Positions 34,857 to 43,183 are shown, numbered from the stretch's first letter. The stretch: 64,000 bases of DNA from G965215055 sp965242685 (GCA_965242685.1 OZ251487.1:1767069-1831068), one strand, 5' to 3'. Notes: generated by a model from the sequence alone, not told the origin. Translations and numbers: made by a program.

Positions 34857-36137
34857 ATGAAAAAAATTTATCAAAAACATGGTGACGGGATACAGGAAGA
34901 TCCGAATCTCGTCGTAGACTATGACCCGCTTTTCAGAGGTGTACTGGGGACTGGTATCAACCGACGTGATTTCCTTGCGATGGGTGGTCTTGCTGCGTTG
35001 AGTGGTGCTGCGCCATTGCCCACCTTTGCTGCGAAAGAATGGGACCCGGTGGTGAAAATCTGTTACATCCCCATAACCGACGCGGCTGCGTTGCTTGTCG
35101 CACACGAGTTGGGGCTGTTCAAGGAAGAGGGAATCGAATCGGTTCGCCCGACGCTTATCCGTGGCTGGTCGCCGCTGGTTGAGGCGTTTGCGGCGCGTCG
35201 CTTCAACCTCACGCACATGCTAATACCGATCCCGCTCTGGATGCGCTACAACAATAAATATCCGGTGAAGATAACGGCTTGGGATCATACCAATGGTTCG
35301 GCCATTCTTGTCGGTAAGCACAGCGGCATCAACACCCCCAAAGACTTTGGTGGTAAGCAATTTGCAGTGCCGTACTGGTACTCGATTCACAATATCGTTT
35401 CCCAAAGAATCATGAAAGCTGCGGGGATCAAGCCAGTAATTCGTCCGCAAAGTGCGAAGCTTGCCGAAGACGAATGCAACTATGTCGTTTTGCCGCCGCC
35501 GGCCATGCCGCCCGCGCTTGCGGCAAGGACAATTGACGGGTACTGCGTTGCCGAGCCTTTCAATGCCCTGGGCGAGCTCAAGGCTGGAGGCAAGGTACTA
35601 CGCTTTACTGGTGACGTTTGGAAAGGGCATCCTTGCTGCGTTGTGGTCATGCACGACGAAAACGCCATGGACCCTGATCGCGCAGCCTGGGCACAGGGGA
35701 TACATAATGCGGTCATTGCCGCGCAGATTCATCTTGCCGAAAATAGAGAAGAAATGTCAGAGCTTCTCTCTCGTGACGGTAAGAAATACTTGCCATTCCC
35801 CAAAGAGGTGGTCAAGCGAGCAATGATGTTTTATGACCCGGCCTATTACAACAACCCTGCGGCGATCCAGCACCCTGAATGGGGGCAAGACCGCATCAAC
35901 TTTCAGGGTTGGCCGTATCCGTCTGCTACCGAGCTCGTCACAAACGACCTGAAGGAAACGGTGCTTACGGGTAATGCGAAGTTTCTTGAGACCTTGACTC
36001 CCGAGCACGTTGCCAATGACCTTGTCAATTATGACTATGTCAAAAAGGCACTGGAGGCAAATCCCAAGTGGAGAAACGACGCAAGCGTTCCCAAGACGGG
36101 TGACCCTTACGTTCGCGCGGAGGTATTTGAACTTTGA
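34857..36137 (+). CDS. ABC importer substrate-binding protein (NMT1/TauA-like) with Tat signal
   Basis: A binding protein of about 426 residues. The N-terminus has a twin-arginine motif in NRRDFLAMGGLAALSG and a hydrophobic stretch ending PTFAA. The domain follows the nitrate/taurine fold (VKICYIPITDAAALLVAHELGLF, in parts, and GKQFAVPYWYSIHNIVSQRIM, in parts). ATG at 34857 is preceded by GAGG; the upstream ATG at 34842 is possible. Tat export suggests that it folds in the cytoplasm, perhaps with a cofactor. It is the likely specificity determinant of the importer. Confidence 0.9.
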   Translation: MKKIYQKHGDGIQEDPNLVVDYDPLFRGVLGTGINRRDFLAMGGLAALSGAAPLPTFAAKEWDPVVKICYIPITDAAALLVAHELGLFKEEGIESVRPTLIRGWSPLVEAFAARRFNLTHMLIPIPLWMRYNNKYPVKITAWDHTNGSAILVGKHSGINTPKDFGGKQFAVPYWYSIHNIVSQRIMKAAGIKPVIRPQSAKLAEDECNYVVLPPPAMPPALAARTIDGYCVAEPFNALGELKAGGKVLRFTGDVWKGHPCCVVVMHDENAMDPDRAAWAQGIHNAVIAAQIHLAENREEMSELLSRDGKKYLPFPKEVVKRAMMFYDPAYYNNPAAIQHPEWGQDRINFQGWPYPSATELVTNDLKETVLTGNAKFLETLTPEHVANDLVNYDYVKKALEANPKWRNDASVPKTGDPYVRAEVFEL

Positions 36138-36958
36138 GCGATGACACCGCACTCGCCGAGGGCAGGCAGTCATCTCTGGCCCTTAAGTCGACAGGAAAAC
36201 GTCTGTTTAACTGGGCTGCCGGGCTTGCCATACTGCTCGCTCTCTGGTGGGTCGGTGGAGAGCTTATCGTTCTCAATCCCAGCACGTCGGAGTTTGGTGG
36301 TTTTCGCCCGATTCCGACGTTTCAGGCATTACCTGAACTGTGGGGAGACGGTACGATTCCGAGTGCCATTGTGTCCAGTGGCTATCGGCTGGGCGTCGGG
36401 CTTCTTATTGCCATTGCTTGTGGCATACCCATCGGCATTCTGCTTGGCCGCAGCAGAACGTTTCGTGAACTGAGCAACTCCCCTTTTCAATTGTTGCGCA
36501 TGATCAGTCCACTCTCTTGGGAGCCGATTGCAGTGATCGTGTTTGTTACCTGGAACCAATCAATCATCTTCCTCATTGCGGTTGCCTCAGTCTGGCCGGT
36601 GGTGTTTGCGACTGCCGCCGGCTTGGCTAAGGTGGATCCGGCCTGGTTCAAGGTAGCACGTAATCTCGGTGCCAAGCCCTTACACATGTTGACACAGATT
36701 ATTTTGCCGGCAATTACTTTTGACATTCTGACTGGTATTCGTCTTGCCCTTGGTGTCGCATGGATCGTGCTCGTACCGGCAGAATTTCTTGGCGTGACTT
36801 CCGGGCTTGGCTATTCTATAAACGATGCACGCGAGACGCTGTCCTATAATCATCTTACCGCGATGGTGCTCGTTATCGGGATTATTGGCTACATACTTGA
36901 CAGCACCTGTTTGTTGGCCATCAAACGCTTTACCTGGCATCGTGGTGATGAAGCGTAG
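36134..36958 (+). CDS. ABC importer permease (SsuC/TauC type)
   Basis: A 274-residue membrane protein starting with TTG at 36134, overlapping the binding-protein stop by 4 bp (TTGA). It has about six helices; the loop EAA-type motif AGLAKVDPAWFKVARNLGAKPLHM, in parts, lies near residue 165. TGIRLALGVAWIVLVPAEFLG is typical of SsuC/TauC. It completes the importer with the ATPase and binding protein. Confidence 0.9.
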   Translation: MSDDTALAEGRQSSLALKSTGKRLFNWAAGLAILLALWWVGGELIVLNPSTSEFGGFRPIPTFQALPELWGDGTIPSAIVSSGYRLGVGLLIAIACGIPIGILLGRSRTFRELSNSPFQLLRMISPLSWEPIAVIVFVTWNQSIIFLIAVASVWPVVFATAAGLAKVDPAWFKVARNLGAKPLHMLTQIILPAITFDILTGIRLALGVAWIVLVPAEFLGVTSGLGYSINDARETLSYNHLTAMVLVIGIIGYILDSTCLLAIKRFTWHRGDEA

Positions 36959-37012
36959 CGGTAAGCGCACCACACTTATCATTGGGCTAATTGTTTGAGG
37001 AGGTGATGGCAA

Positions 37013-37243
37013 GTGAGTGAAAGCAAAGTCATTGATGCGTGCAACACCTTTTGTCCGGGTCCCCTTATGGAGCTTATTGCCTATATGAAACAGGCCAGCG
37101 TGGGAGACACGCTTGAGCTTTTGTCAACTGATCAAGGCACGGCTTCCGATGTTCCTGAGTGGGTCAACAAAGTTGGACATGAGATGATAAGCAGCGAAAA
37201 GATTGATGAAGTTTGGCACATCAAGGTTCGCAAGGCTAAATAA
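37013..37243 (+). CDS. TusA-like sulfur carrier
   Basis: A 76-residue TusA-family protein starting with GTG at 37013 after GGAGGTGATG. It keeps the CPGP motif (Cys14 in CNTFCPGPLME), the site that carries sulfane sulfur as a persulfide. Cys10 is an additional one. In sulfur oxidisers such carriers pass sulfur between sulfurtransferases and the dissimilatory machinery. Its position after the importer links thiocyanate uptake to sulfur handling. Confidence 0.9.
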   Translation: MSESKVIDACNTFCPGPLMELIAYMKQASVGDTLELLSTDQGTASDVPEWVNKVGHEMISSEKIDEVWHIKVRKAK

Positions 37244-37272
37244 GTGTTAAGTGTATTGAATAGGAGAACGCA

Positions 37273-38406
37273 ATGAGGATCTTAGTCGTCGGCGGTGGAA
37301 CAGGTGGTACGATTGTGGCCAATAACCTCGCGCGGCGGCTGGCGGGCGAAATTCGTTCTCGCAAGGTTTCGATCACAATGCTGTCGGCCTCAAACCGGCA
37401 CATGTACCAACCCGGCCTGCTTTACGTTGCGTTCGGACAAATGGTTCCGGACCAGTTGTACCGCAATCAGGCCAGTTTACTGGAGTCCAGCATTGATTTT
37501 CATGTAGACCCAGTTGAACAGTTTCAGCTTGACCAGAATCAGGTTAGAACGGAAAGTGGAGCCATCCATGAATACGATTTTCTCATTATTTCTACCGGCT
37601 CACGCATGGTACCCGAAGAGACCCCGGGACTGACGGAAGGGGCCGAGTTTTTTTATACTGAAGAGACTGCCGTAAAAATGTTCAAGTGCCTGCGTGAATT
37701 TGAGGGTGGCACGGTCGCCATTACCGTTGGCGTACCGCACAAGTGCCCAATCGCCCCGGTTGAGGTCACGTTTGCACTGCATGACTACTTTAAGATGCGC
37801 GGTATTCGCGACAAGGTTAAAATGAAGTACCACTATCCGATTGGCCGCATCCACGGCATCGAAAACGTCGCCAAATGGGCGACGCCTGAATTTGAACGTA
37901 TCGGTGTCGAGTATGAGACCTTGTTCAATGTAAGCGAAGTAGACGTGGAAAACAAAATAGTGAAGAGTGAAGAAGGTACCGAGACCAAGTACGATCTACT
38001 CGTATCTATACCCGCACACCGTGGCATGGAAGTGGTTGAGCGAGACAACCTTGGCCAAAGCGGGTGGATTCCGACGGACCGTCATCAACTCACCATGGAT
38101 GGCTATGAAAATGTCTATGTACTGGGCGACACTACCAATCTACCGGTTAGCAAAACTGGTTCGGCTGCGCATTTCGAGGCAGAGGTGGTTGCTGAGAACA
38201 TTGCTTCAATCATCAAAATCGGCACACCGATACGCGAGTATGATGGCAAGGTGTATTGCTTTATTGAGACCAGTCATGACAGTGCGACTTACGCCATGTT
38301 CAACTACCTCAATCCACCTAACCTGAAGCAGCCGAATAAATCAATGCACTGGTTCAAGATGTCCTATAATCAGATGTACTGGAGCAGCGTACGCGGACTG
38401 CTTTGA
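37273..38406 (+). CDS. Sulfide:quinone oxidoreductase-like FAD protein
   Basis: A 377-residue flavoprotein of the SQR/FCSD family. It has the FAD site VVGGGTGGTIVANNLA at residues 5-20 and the second site VYVLGDTTNLPVS (about 281-293). Cysteines are at 139, 158 (PHKCPIAPVE) and 329 (VYCFIET); 158 and 329 fit the two redox cysteines that carry sulfur, while the usual first cysteine is not in its classical place. It would oxidise sulfide from carbonyl sulfide breakdown, with quinone as acceptor (inference). ATG at 37273 follows AGGAGAACG. Confidence 0.85.
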   Translation: MRILVVGGGTGGTIVANNLARRLAGEIRSRKVSITMLSASNRHMYQPGLLYVAFGQMVPDQLYRNQASLLESSIDFHVDPVEQFQLDQNQVRTESGAIHEYDFLIISTGSRMVPEETPGLTEGAEFFYTEETAVKMFKCLREFEGGTVAITVGVPHKCPIAPVEVTFALHDYFKMRGIRDKVKMKYHYPIGRIHGIENVAKWATPEFERIGVEYETLFNVSEVDVENKIVKSEEGTETKYDLLVSIPAHRGMEVVERDNLGQSGWIPTDRHQLTMDGYENVYVLGDTTNLPVSKTGSAAHFEAEVVAENIASIIKIGTPIREYDGKVYCFIETSHDSATYAMFNYLNPPNLKQPNKSMHWFKMSYNQMYWSSVRGLL

Positions 38407-38440
38407 AGAAGACCTTTTTACTGTTTCTCTTGGCTGCTCT

Positions 38441-38881
38441 ATGACCACTTCACTGGAAACGCCCGCTGTCGAAGCGGAAGCGGTTCAAGATGCCGACTTT
38501 CAGCACCTTGCCGAGCTTGCAACGCTTGTTACTTCGGCGCGCGATGCAATGTCGGACGACATTGTTACCCGGCTGGCTTCAGCGGTCAGCGAAGGCATTA
38601 CACTGCTTGACCGCCTCACGAGAAATGAAGGGCTGATGCATTTGTTACAAGCACTTGACCGCCCGGAAAATCAGGATTTGCTGATGGGCCTATCCAATGC
38701 CATGACCGCGACGAGTCGGGACCTGGCGGATGCTGCTTCCGTACCGACCAAAGGTGGCATTGGAGGGATATTACAGTTGGCACGCGACCCTGCCGTACAA
38801 GAGGGGTTGAAAGTGCTGGCATTGTTCAGTCAGCACTTGAAGGAAAGTATGCGCGAGCTAAACCAGCAGCACGGTGGCTGA
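38441..38881 (+). CDS. DUF1641 protein
   Basis: A 146-residue protein whose C-terminal half matches DUF1641 (GGIGGILQLARDPAVQEGLKVLALFSQHL, in parts). These proteins often accompany flavoprotein oxidoreductases and formate dehydrogenase genes, with no known reaction. Here it is the last gene of the operon, 34 bp after the SQR-like gene, and may help it to dock at the membrane or to an acceptor (inference). Confidence 0.8.
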   Translation: MTTSLETPAVEAEAVQDADFQHLAELATLVTSARDAMSDDIVTRLASAVSEGITLLDRLTRNEGLMHLLQALDRPENQDLLMGLSNAMTATSRDLADAASVPTKGGIGGILQLARDPAVQEGLKVLALFSQHLKESMRELNQQHGG

Positions 38882-38922
38882 AGCCGTATTTACTACCCTT
38901 AATTTTTTTCACGTGCTAAAAC

Positions 38923-38950
38923 AAAGAAGCCCTCATTTGAGGGCTTCTTT
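38923..38950. terminator. Bidirectional terminator of the scn operon and the porin
   Basis: AAAGAAGCCCTCA (38923-38935) and TGAGGGCTTCTTT (38938-38950) pair over 13 bp. The hairpin follows DUF1641 by 42 bp on the plus strand and the porin stop by 46 bp on the minus strand. A-rich and T-rich ends serve both directions. It marks the end of an operon running from scnB to DUF1641. Confidence 0.85.
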
Positions 38951-38996
38951 GGTTTGGTTGTTTGGCTGGCTGCCGTGCCGCTGCCAAGCAAGCTAG

Positions 38997-40550
38997 TTAT
39001 TTGAACCGATACTGTGCCATCATCCAGAATTTCTGGGTATCGTTGCCGAATTCGTCGGCATTGTAGCTGGTATATTTCATCAGCCCCAGCCATTTCTTGG
39101 TGAACGGCTTGGCGAACAATAGACTCCATTCATCTCCATAGTCTTTCATCCTGACGTTGTTCACGGTTTTCTTATCCGCCTCATAGTTATGGTATTGGAA
39201 GACCAGCTTGGATGGGCCGACCAGTCCTTTTACCACAAAGGTTACGCTGGTGTCTTTTAAGCCGCGCGACGGGGTGTTTGAGCCACCGGGGGCGGCTACG
39301 AATTTGTCTGCCCAACCGTTGAAGGCGTGTACCGTGCTCAGAGGGGTCTGTATGGCATTTACACCGTTTCCTTCCAGGACTTCATAGCCAAATTTTAATA
39401 CCATTGGCTTGCCCAGCGCCGTGAAGGCACCGCCAAATTCAGCATTGTAGTAGTCGTTGTCGTCCAAACGGTTATCTGCGTCATCCTCCGGATCCTGATT
39501 CGCCCATTCCAGCTCGGATAGCAGCGTTAAGTCTTCGTTCATCTTGTGCTTGCCTACGAAGCGCACCCCCCACGTGTCTGAATCAAAGGGCGTCCAGAGG
39601 TTGCCTAGGCCTGGCCGTCCGATTGATTGTCCCGTTACAGGATTGATATTCGGTGGAGTAAATACGGGTACCGTTCCATCCCCGCGCGTCCCCCACCCCG
39701 TGCCTTCCACGAAGGGGGTGCGTGAGTTGTCCTTGAAGTCCAGCATATAGCGGTAGGCGGTCAGTTTGCCGATAGGCAGCTTATAGGAGATGTTGATGAA
39801 GTGGGTGTCTTCCATCTCGAATTCGTTGAATGCGGAGTCCTTGCCGAACAGTCGATTGACTTTGTCAATGTAAGAGTAGGAGATGCTGAGATTTTTGATT
39901 GAGGTGTTGTCAAATCGAAAGGCATCAAAGGTTTGGTTGTTATTGCGCCATATCACGTCACCTATCCAGCGGTGATTGTCATAGGCAATGAGCTGTCTGC
40001 CAAGCTTGAACGAGGTATTGCCGCTACAGGGCCCCGGGGCCATCGGACAGCCGCCCGTCGGGCTGCGCCAACCAATGTAAAGCTCTTCAACTTCTTCAAA
40101 ATCGTTGTCGGGAATAATTGCATGTCCCTCGTTGACACGGTTTGCACCCAGAAGATTCGGCGGCATCAGCCTTACGTCTTCATCAAGGTTCAGTGCGTTG
40201 TCACCGTTCAAGCGCCTGGCCGCTTCTATCGAGCCGCGAAAGTAAAAGCCGTAATAACGGGCGGTCGTGTAACCCAGCACGGCGCGCAGGCTCAGCAGGT
40301 CGGCGTCATCGGCGGCGTTCAACGGGCTTGTTGGAGGAAGGTCCTCATCATTTACGTCTTCATATCGCATTCGCAACCACACGTCTGGTTTGCCGCTCAT
40401 GAATGCGTGCTGGATCTCAGTCGTATTCGGCAAAAACTTGCCTTGATGGGCGTTGGGAACATTGGGAAGACCTGCCGCCCCGGCACTTTGCGCAATTACA
40501 AAGAGGATCACAGTGGCAATGAGATATAAAAGATATCTGAAGTTGATCAT
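38997..40550 (-). CDS. Outer-membrane porin-like beta-barrel (alginate-export-like)
   Basis: The preprotein has 517 residues from the start at 40550 (MINFRYLLYLIATVILF...), with a signal peptide ending SAGA. The mature part has alternating beta-strand character, WLRMRYEDVNDEDLP near the start and a C-terminal strand ending in phenylalanine (KFWMMAQYRFK ends in FK). It resembles the alginate-export/AlgE-like porin family. It shares operator copy C with the scn regulon, so it may be the entry channel for thiocyanate; that part is inferred. Confidence 0.8.
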   Translation of the reverse strand: MINFRYLLYLIATVILFVIAQSAGAAGLPNVPNAHQGKFLPNTTEIQHAFMSGKPDVWLRMRYEDVNDEDLPPTSPLNAADDADLLSLRAVLGYTTARYYGFYFRGSIEAARRLNGDNALNLDEDVRLMPPNLLGANRVNEGHAIIPDNDFEEVEELYIGWRSPTGGCPMAPGPCSGNTSFKLGRQLIAYDNHRWIGDVIWRNNNQTFDAFRFDNTSIKNLSISYSYIDKVNRLFGKDSAFNEFEMEDTHFINISYKLPIGKLTAYRYMLDFKDNSRTPFVEGTGWGTRGDGTVPVFTPPNINPVTGQSIGRPGLGNLWTPFDSDTWGVRFVGKHKMNEDLTLLSELEWANQDPEDDADNRLDDNDYYNAEFGGAFTALGKPMVLKFGYEVLEGNGVNAIQTPLSTVHAFNGWADKFVAAPGGSNTPSRGLKDTSVTFVVKGLVGPSKLVFQYHNYEADKKTVNNVRMKDYGDEWSLLFAKPFTKKWLGLMKYTSYNADEFGNDTQKFWMMAQYRFK

Positions 40551-40767
40551 GGTTTTTCTCCTCAGCTTTGTATAGTAAACCGCAACGGGCTTTGTCCATC
40601 CATTGTTCCAGCCGTGCGCGAACTTCTCCTTCTTGAGCTTTTGTCCAGTGGGGTCGTCCAGGAAATCTTGTCCGACCATTATTTTTGATTATACCTTATT
40701 CTTTAGCACTGTTCCTCATATTTCAATGCTAAGGTTTTCATACGTTTATAACTAACTCCAATGCTAC

Positions 40768-40826
40768 TATAAATAAGATAGTTTCTATTTGTCTAAGACT
40801 TTGTTGTTATCAGAATCATAGCGGTT
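40768..40826 (-). promoter_or_regulatory. LysR-type operator copy C with promoter (porin)
   Basis: Operator copy C is 40791-40826 on the minus strand: GCTATGATTCTGATAA, then CAACAAAGTC, ending in TTAGAC (complement of 40791-40796). It shares the invariant CTAT, ATAA and ACAAAGT blocks. A -10 of TTTATA (40768-40773) is 17 bp away, and TATAGT (40766-40771) is a better match with a 19-bp spacer. The leader to the porin is about 215 bases, so the gap 40551-40938 is explained by it. Confidence 0.75.
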
Positions 40827-40938
40827 AATTATAGGTTGTTCACGTCGCCCCTTTGAATTTTGAATGCCAACATATCGCCCTTTTGCGTTACGAAGATGCA
40901 CATTTCAATTGGCGGGCGTGCGTTCCGCTCGAAAATTG

Positions 40939-41271
40939 TCAGGCTACGCTGCCGAAACCTTTATCTGTTGCGCCTGCGGGGGCTTGCAGTCCGGCAAGCC
41001 GACACCCTTGTGCTACCGGGCCGCCGGGAAACAGGCTGTATAAGTATTTCATACCCCCTTTATAGTGGAATTTCTCATCCAACGCGTCATGCAGTTCACG
41101 CATGTTGACATGATTGGTTTCGTGGTGTGCATAGTATTCCTGTAAGGCCCGCAGTACCTCCAGGTGATCGTCGCCAAGTTCCAGTCCCTCTGCGGAGGCG
41201 GCCTCTTTTGCATTTTCCTCGCTCCAGTTTTCCGGTACGGGAGACGTTGGGTCACTTGTAATCGGTACCAT
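40939..41271 (-). CDS. DsrC/TusE-family protein without the C-terminal cysteine
   Basis: A 110-residue protein with the DsrC core: LRALQEYYAHHETN, KGGMKYLYSLFPGGPVAQGC and RLAGLQAPAGA (in parts). Cys90 matches the CysB of DsrC. Eleven residues later, where DsrC has its penultimate CysA, an alanine (A101) is found, followed by a nine-residue tail. It therefore cannot form the CysA-CysB trisulfide. Family members of this kind are thought to be regulatory or sulfur-transfer proteins. The bufferin cluster lies upstream on the same strand. Confidence 0.85.
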   Translation of the reverse strand: MVPITSDPTSPVPENWSEENAKEAASAEGLELGDDHLEVLRALQEYYAHHETNHVNMRELHDALDEKFHYKGGMKYLYSLFPGGPVAQGCRLAGLQAPAGATDKGFGSVA

Positions 41272-41488
41272 AACTATTTTCCTTTGATACTATAGTTGAT
41301 GACGTATTGTTACATCATAGCAATCATAACGAGGCTGGCAAGTTGATGTGACCGGTTAATCAGATTCTGGCGCACAATCGGGATGAAAAAGGTGACTTTG
41401 AGCGCCTGTGCGAGCGGATAAAACGTGCCGAGACCCTGGTTTGCCACACCAAGTCACACTTCAGGAACAGGGTTGAGTAGTAACGGAA

Positions 41489-42277
41489 CTAGGTTTTGAA
41501 ATAATATCCGCAAACCCATTTCTTCTGGATAAGTTCGGGGATTTGTCGTTGAATATCTATGCTTTCCCTTGTCGTTGCCAAGGTTTCCATCTCACCCAAA
41601 GACAGGCCGTTTTGAACGTGGATGATCGTCCACCAGCAATCCCGATCAATCTTGTGAATAGAAGGCTTGAAATGCTCTCTGACAACGCACGAGTATTGAG
41701 GTTCAAAGATTGCCTCAACTGCCTGTGTTGTGCCGTGTCCCTGATTGGCCAGCCAGATTTCATGGATGGGATAGCTTGATTCCAGCACGAATAGGGAAGC
41801 ACTCGGCTCGAAGCAGATATACTGATGCCGGTCGTGATGCAGTGCGGACAGGGTACTGAAATCAAATATCGGATCATCTGCCGCGTAGTAGGCCCGTTCA
41901 TAAGCCCCTTCAAGCGTCGCCAGGTCGGGCAGATAGGGATAGTCGTTTAACTCGGGGCGGTCTTGCACGCACTCCTTGAGAAAAGAAGGAAACGATTGTC
42001 CGTACACGTTTAAGTTCTGGTTTGTAGCCGGATACCTGTAGAAGTACTGATTGGCAATTTGCCGGAAATATCGCTTGCCGAGAATCTTTTCGCAACATGG
42101 ATAGCTTTGTGCGAGGGCATCGGTATGCGCCATGCGGGTGGTAGTACGATAAATGTTGAGTCGTTCCTGCGGTGTAAGTTTGTCATTGGTGGCGGTCAGC
42201 CGCGCGCAGATGGAATCGGTGGTGGGGCTTCTCAGGCTGTTCCAGAACTGGCGTTGCAATTGATGTAGCGGTTCCAT
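41489..42277 (-). CDS. bufC: DUF2063 protein, BufC-like partner
   Basis: A 262-residue protein of the DUF2063 family (MbnC-like). Its N-terminal part has WNSLRSPTTDSICARL and LNIYRTTTRMAHTDAL; the middle has LPDLATLEGAYERAYYA. It normally forms a heterodimer with a DUF692 enzyme, and together they modify a precursor peptide. It follows bufB by 7 bp on the same strand. Confidence 0.87.
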   Translation of the reverse strand: MEPLHQLQRQFWNSLRSPTTDSICARLTATNDKLTPQERLNIYRTTTRMAHTDALAQSYPCCEKILGKRYFRQIANQYFYRYPATNQNLNVYGQSFPSFLKECVQDRPELNDYPYLPDLATLEGAYERAYYAADDPIFDFSTLSALHHDRHQYICFEPSASLFVLESSYPIHEIWLANQGHGTTQAVEAIFEPQYSCVVREHFKPSIHKIDRDCWWTIIHVQNGLSLGEMETLATTRESIDIQRQIPELIQKKWVCGYYFKT

Positions 42278-42284
42278 GTTACGA

Positions 42285-43178
42285 TCAACCGTCAGTCGTC
42301 AGTGTTTTTGCCGGGTGACGAGAACTTGCGGCCCGTTTGTATTTCCTTGCCTTGTTTGCCTCCCGGAGTAACGTCGAGAAGGCGGGCAGGTCGTTATCCC
42401 ATTCAATCACGGTAGGGATAGATGGGTCGCGTCTTATGACATCCTCGTATAATTCCCACACGGGTGCGGAGACTGTATGGTTATGTGCATCCAGTAGATA
42501 AGTACCTTTATCTTCATATCCCGCCAAGTGTATTTCAGCGACCAAAGAAAGCGGGATATTATCTATATACGCGCGGGCGTCAACCTGGTTGTTATATTGG
42601 CTGACGTAGATATTATTCAGGTCAAGCAGAATTTTGCAGCTTGACATTTCTACAACGGCGCTCAGAAATTCCCATTCATGCAAAGTTGAGCATTCAAAAC
42701 TTACATAGCTGGAGACGTTCTCGACGACCAAAGTCGTTCCCAGGTAATCCTGTATCCTTTGAATACGGTCGCTGACGTGGTAGACCGCCTCCTCCGTGTA
42801 AGGCAGCGGCAGCAAGTCGTGCGCGTGCCGTTGTTCAAAGGAAGTCCAGCACAGATGGTCCGAGATATAAGCGGGCTCAAGCTCGTCGGCCAGCTTCCTG
42901 ATTTTATCCAGGTAAGCAAAATCAACCGCATCGGTGCCGCCCAACGACATGCCGACGCAATGTAGCATAACCGGATAATCTCGTCGAATGGCGTAAGCTT
43001 GCTGTCTGGCGTAGCCACCATCAACCAAGTGGTTGTCAGTGAGAAGTTCAAAAAAATCCACCTCGGGGCGGGTCGCCAGGATTTCCTTTACATGTGGTGA
43101 GCGAAGCCCCACCCCGACTCTTGGCATGGGAAGCCTCGTGTTGTTGGTGGCGGGGCATTTTTCATTACCCGCTTTCAT
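42285..43178 (-). CDS. bufB: DUF692 iron enzyme, BufB-like
   Basis: About 297 residues from the start at 43178 (MKAGNEKCPATNN); the frame is open further upstream. The TIM-barrel DUF692 family (MbnB-like) is recognised by GVGLRSPHVKEIL, HCVGMSLGGTDAVDF, ISDHLCW, VENVSSY, LDLNNIYVSQYN, EIHLAGY and DAHNH. These histidine, aspartate and glutamate residues bind iron. With DUF2063 it converts cysteines of the precursor to oxazolone- or thiooxazole-type groups. Confidence 0.92.
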   Translation of the reverse strand: MKAGNEKCPATNNTRLPMPRVGVGLRSPHVKEILATRPEVDFFELLTDNHLVDGGYARQQAYAIRRDYPVMLHCVGMSLGGTDAVDFAYLDKIRKLADELEPAYISDHLCWTSFEQRHAHDLLPLPYTEEAVYHVSDRIQRIQDYLGTTLVVENVSSYVSFECSTLHEWEFLSAVVEMSSCKILLDLNNIYVSQYNNQVDARAYIDNIPLSLVAEIHLAGYEDKGTYLLDAHNHTVSAPVWELYEDVIRRDPSIPTVIEWDNDLPAFSTLLREANKARKYKRAASSRHPAKTLTTDG

Positions 43179-43183
43179 TTTGG

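Noticed and set aside
41272..41340. Possible fifth copy of the 36-bp operator upstream of the DsrC-like gene
   Set aside because: CTATGAT matches, but the GATAA and ACAAAGT blocks are shifted or absent; alignment needs gaps.
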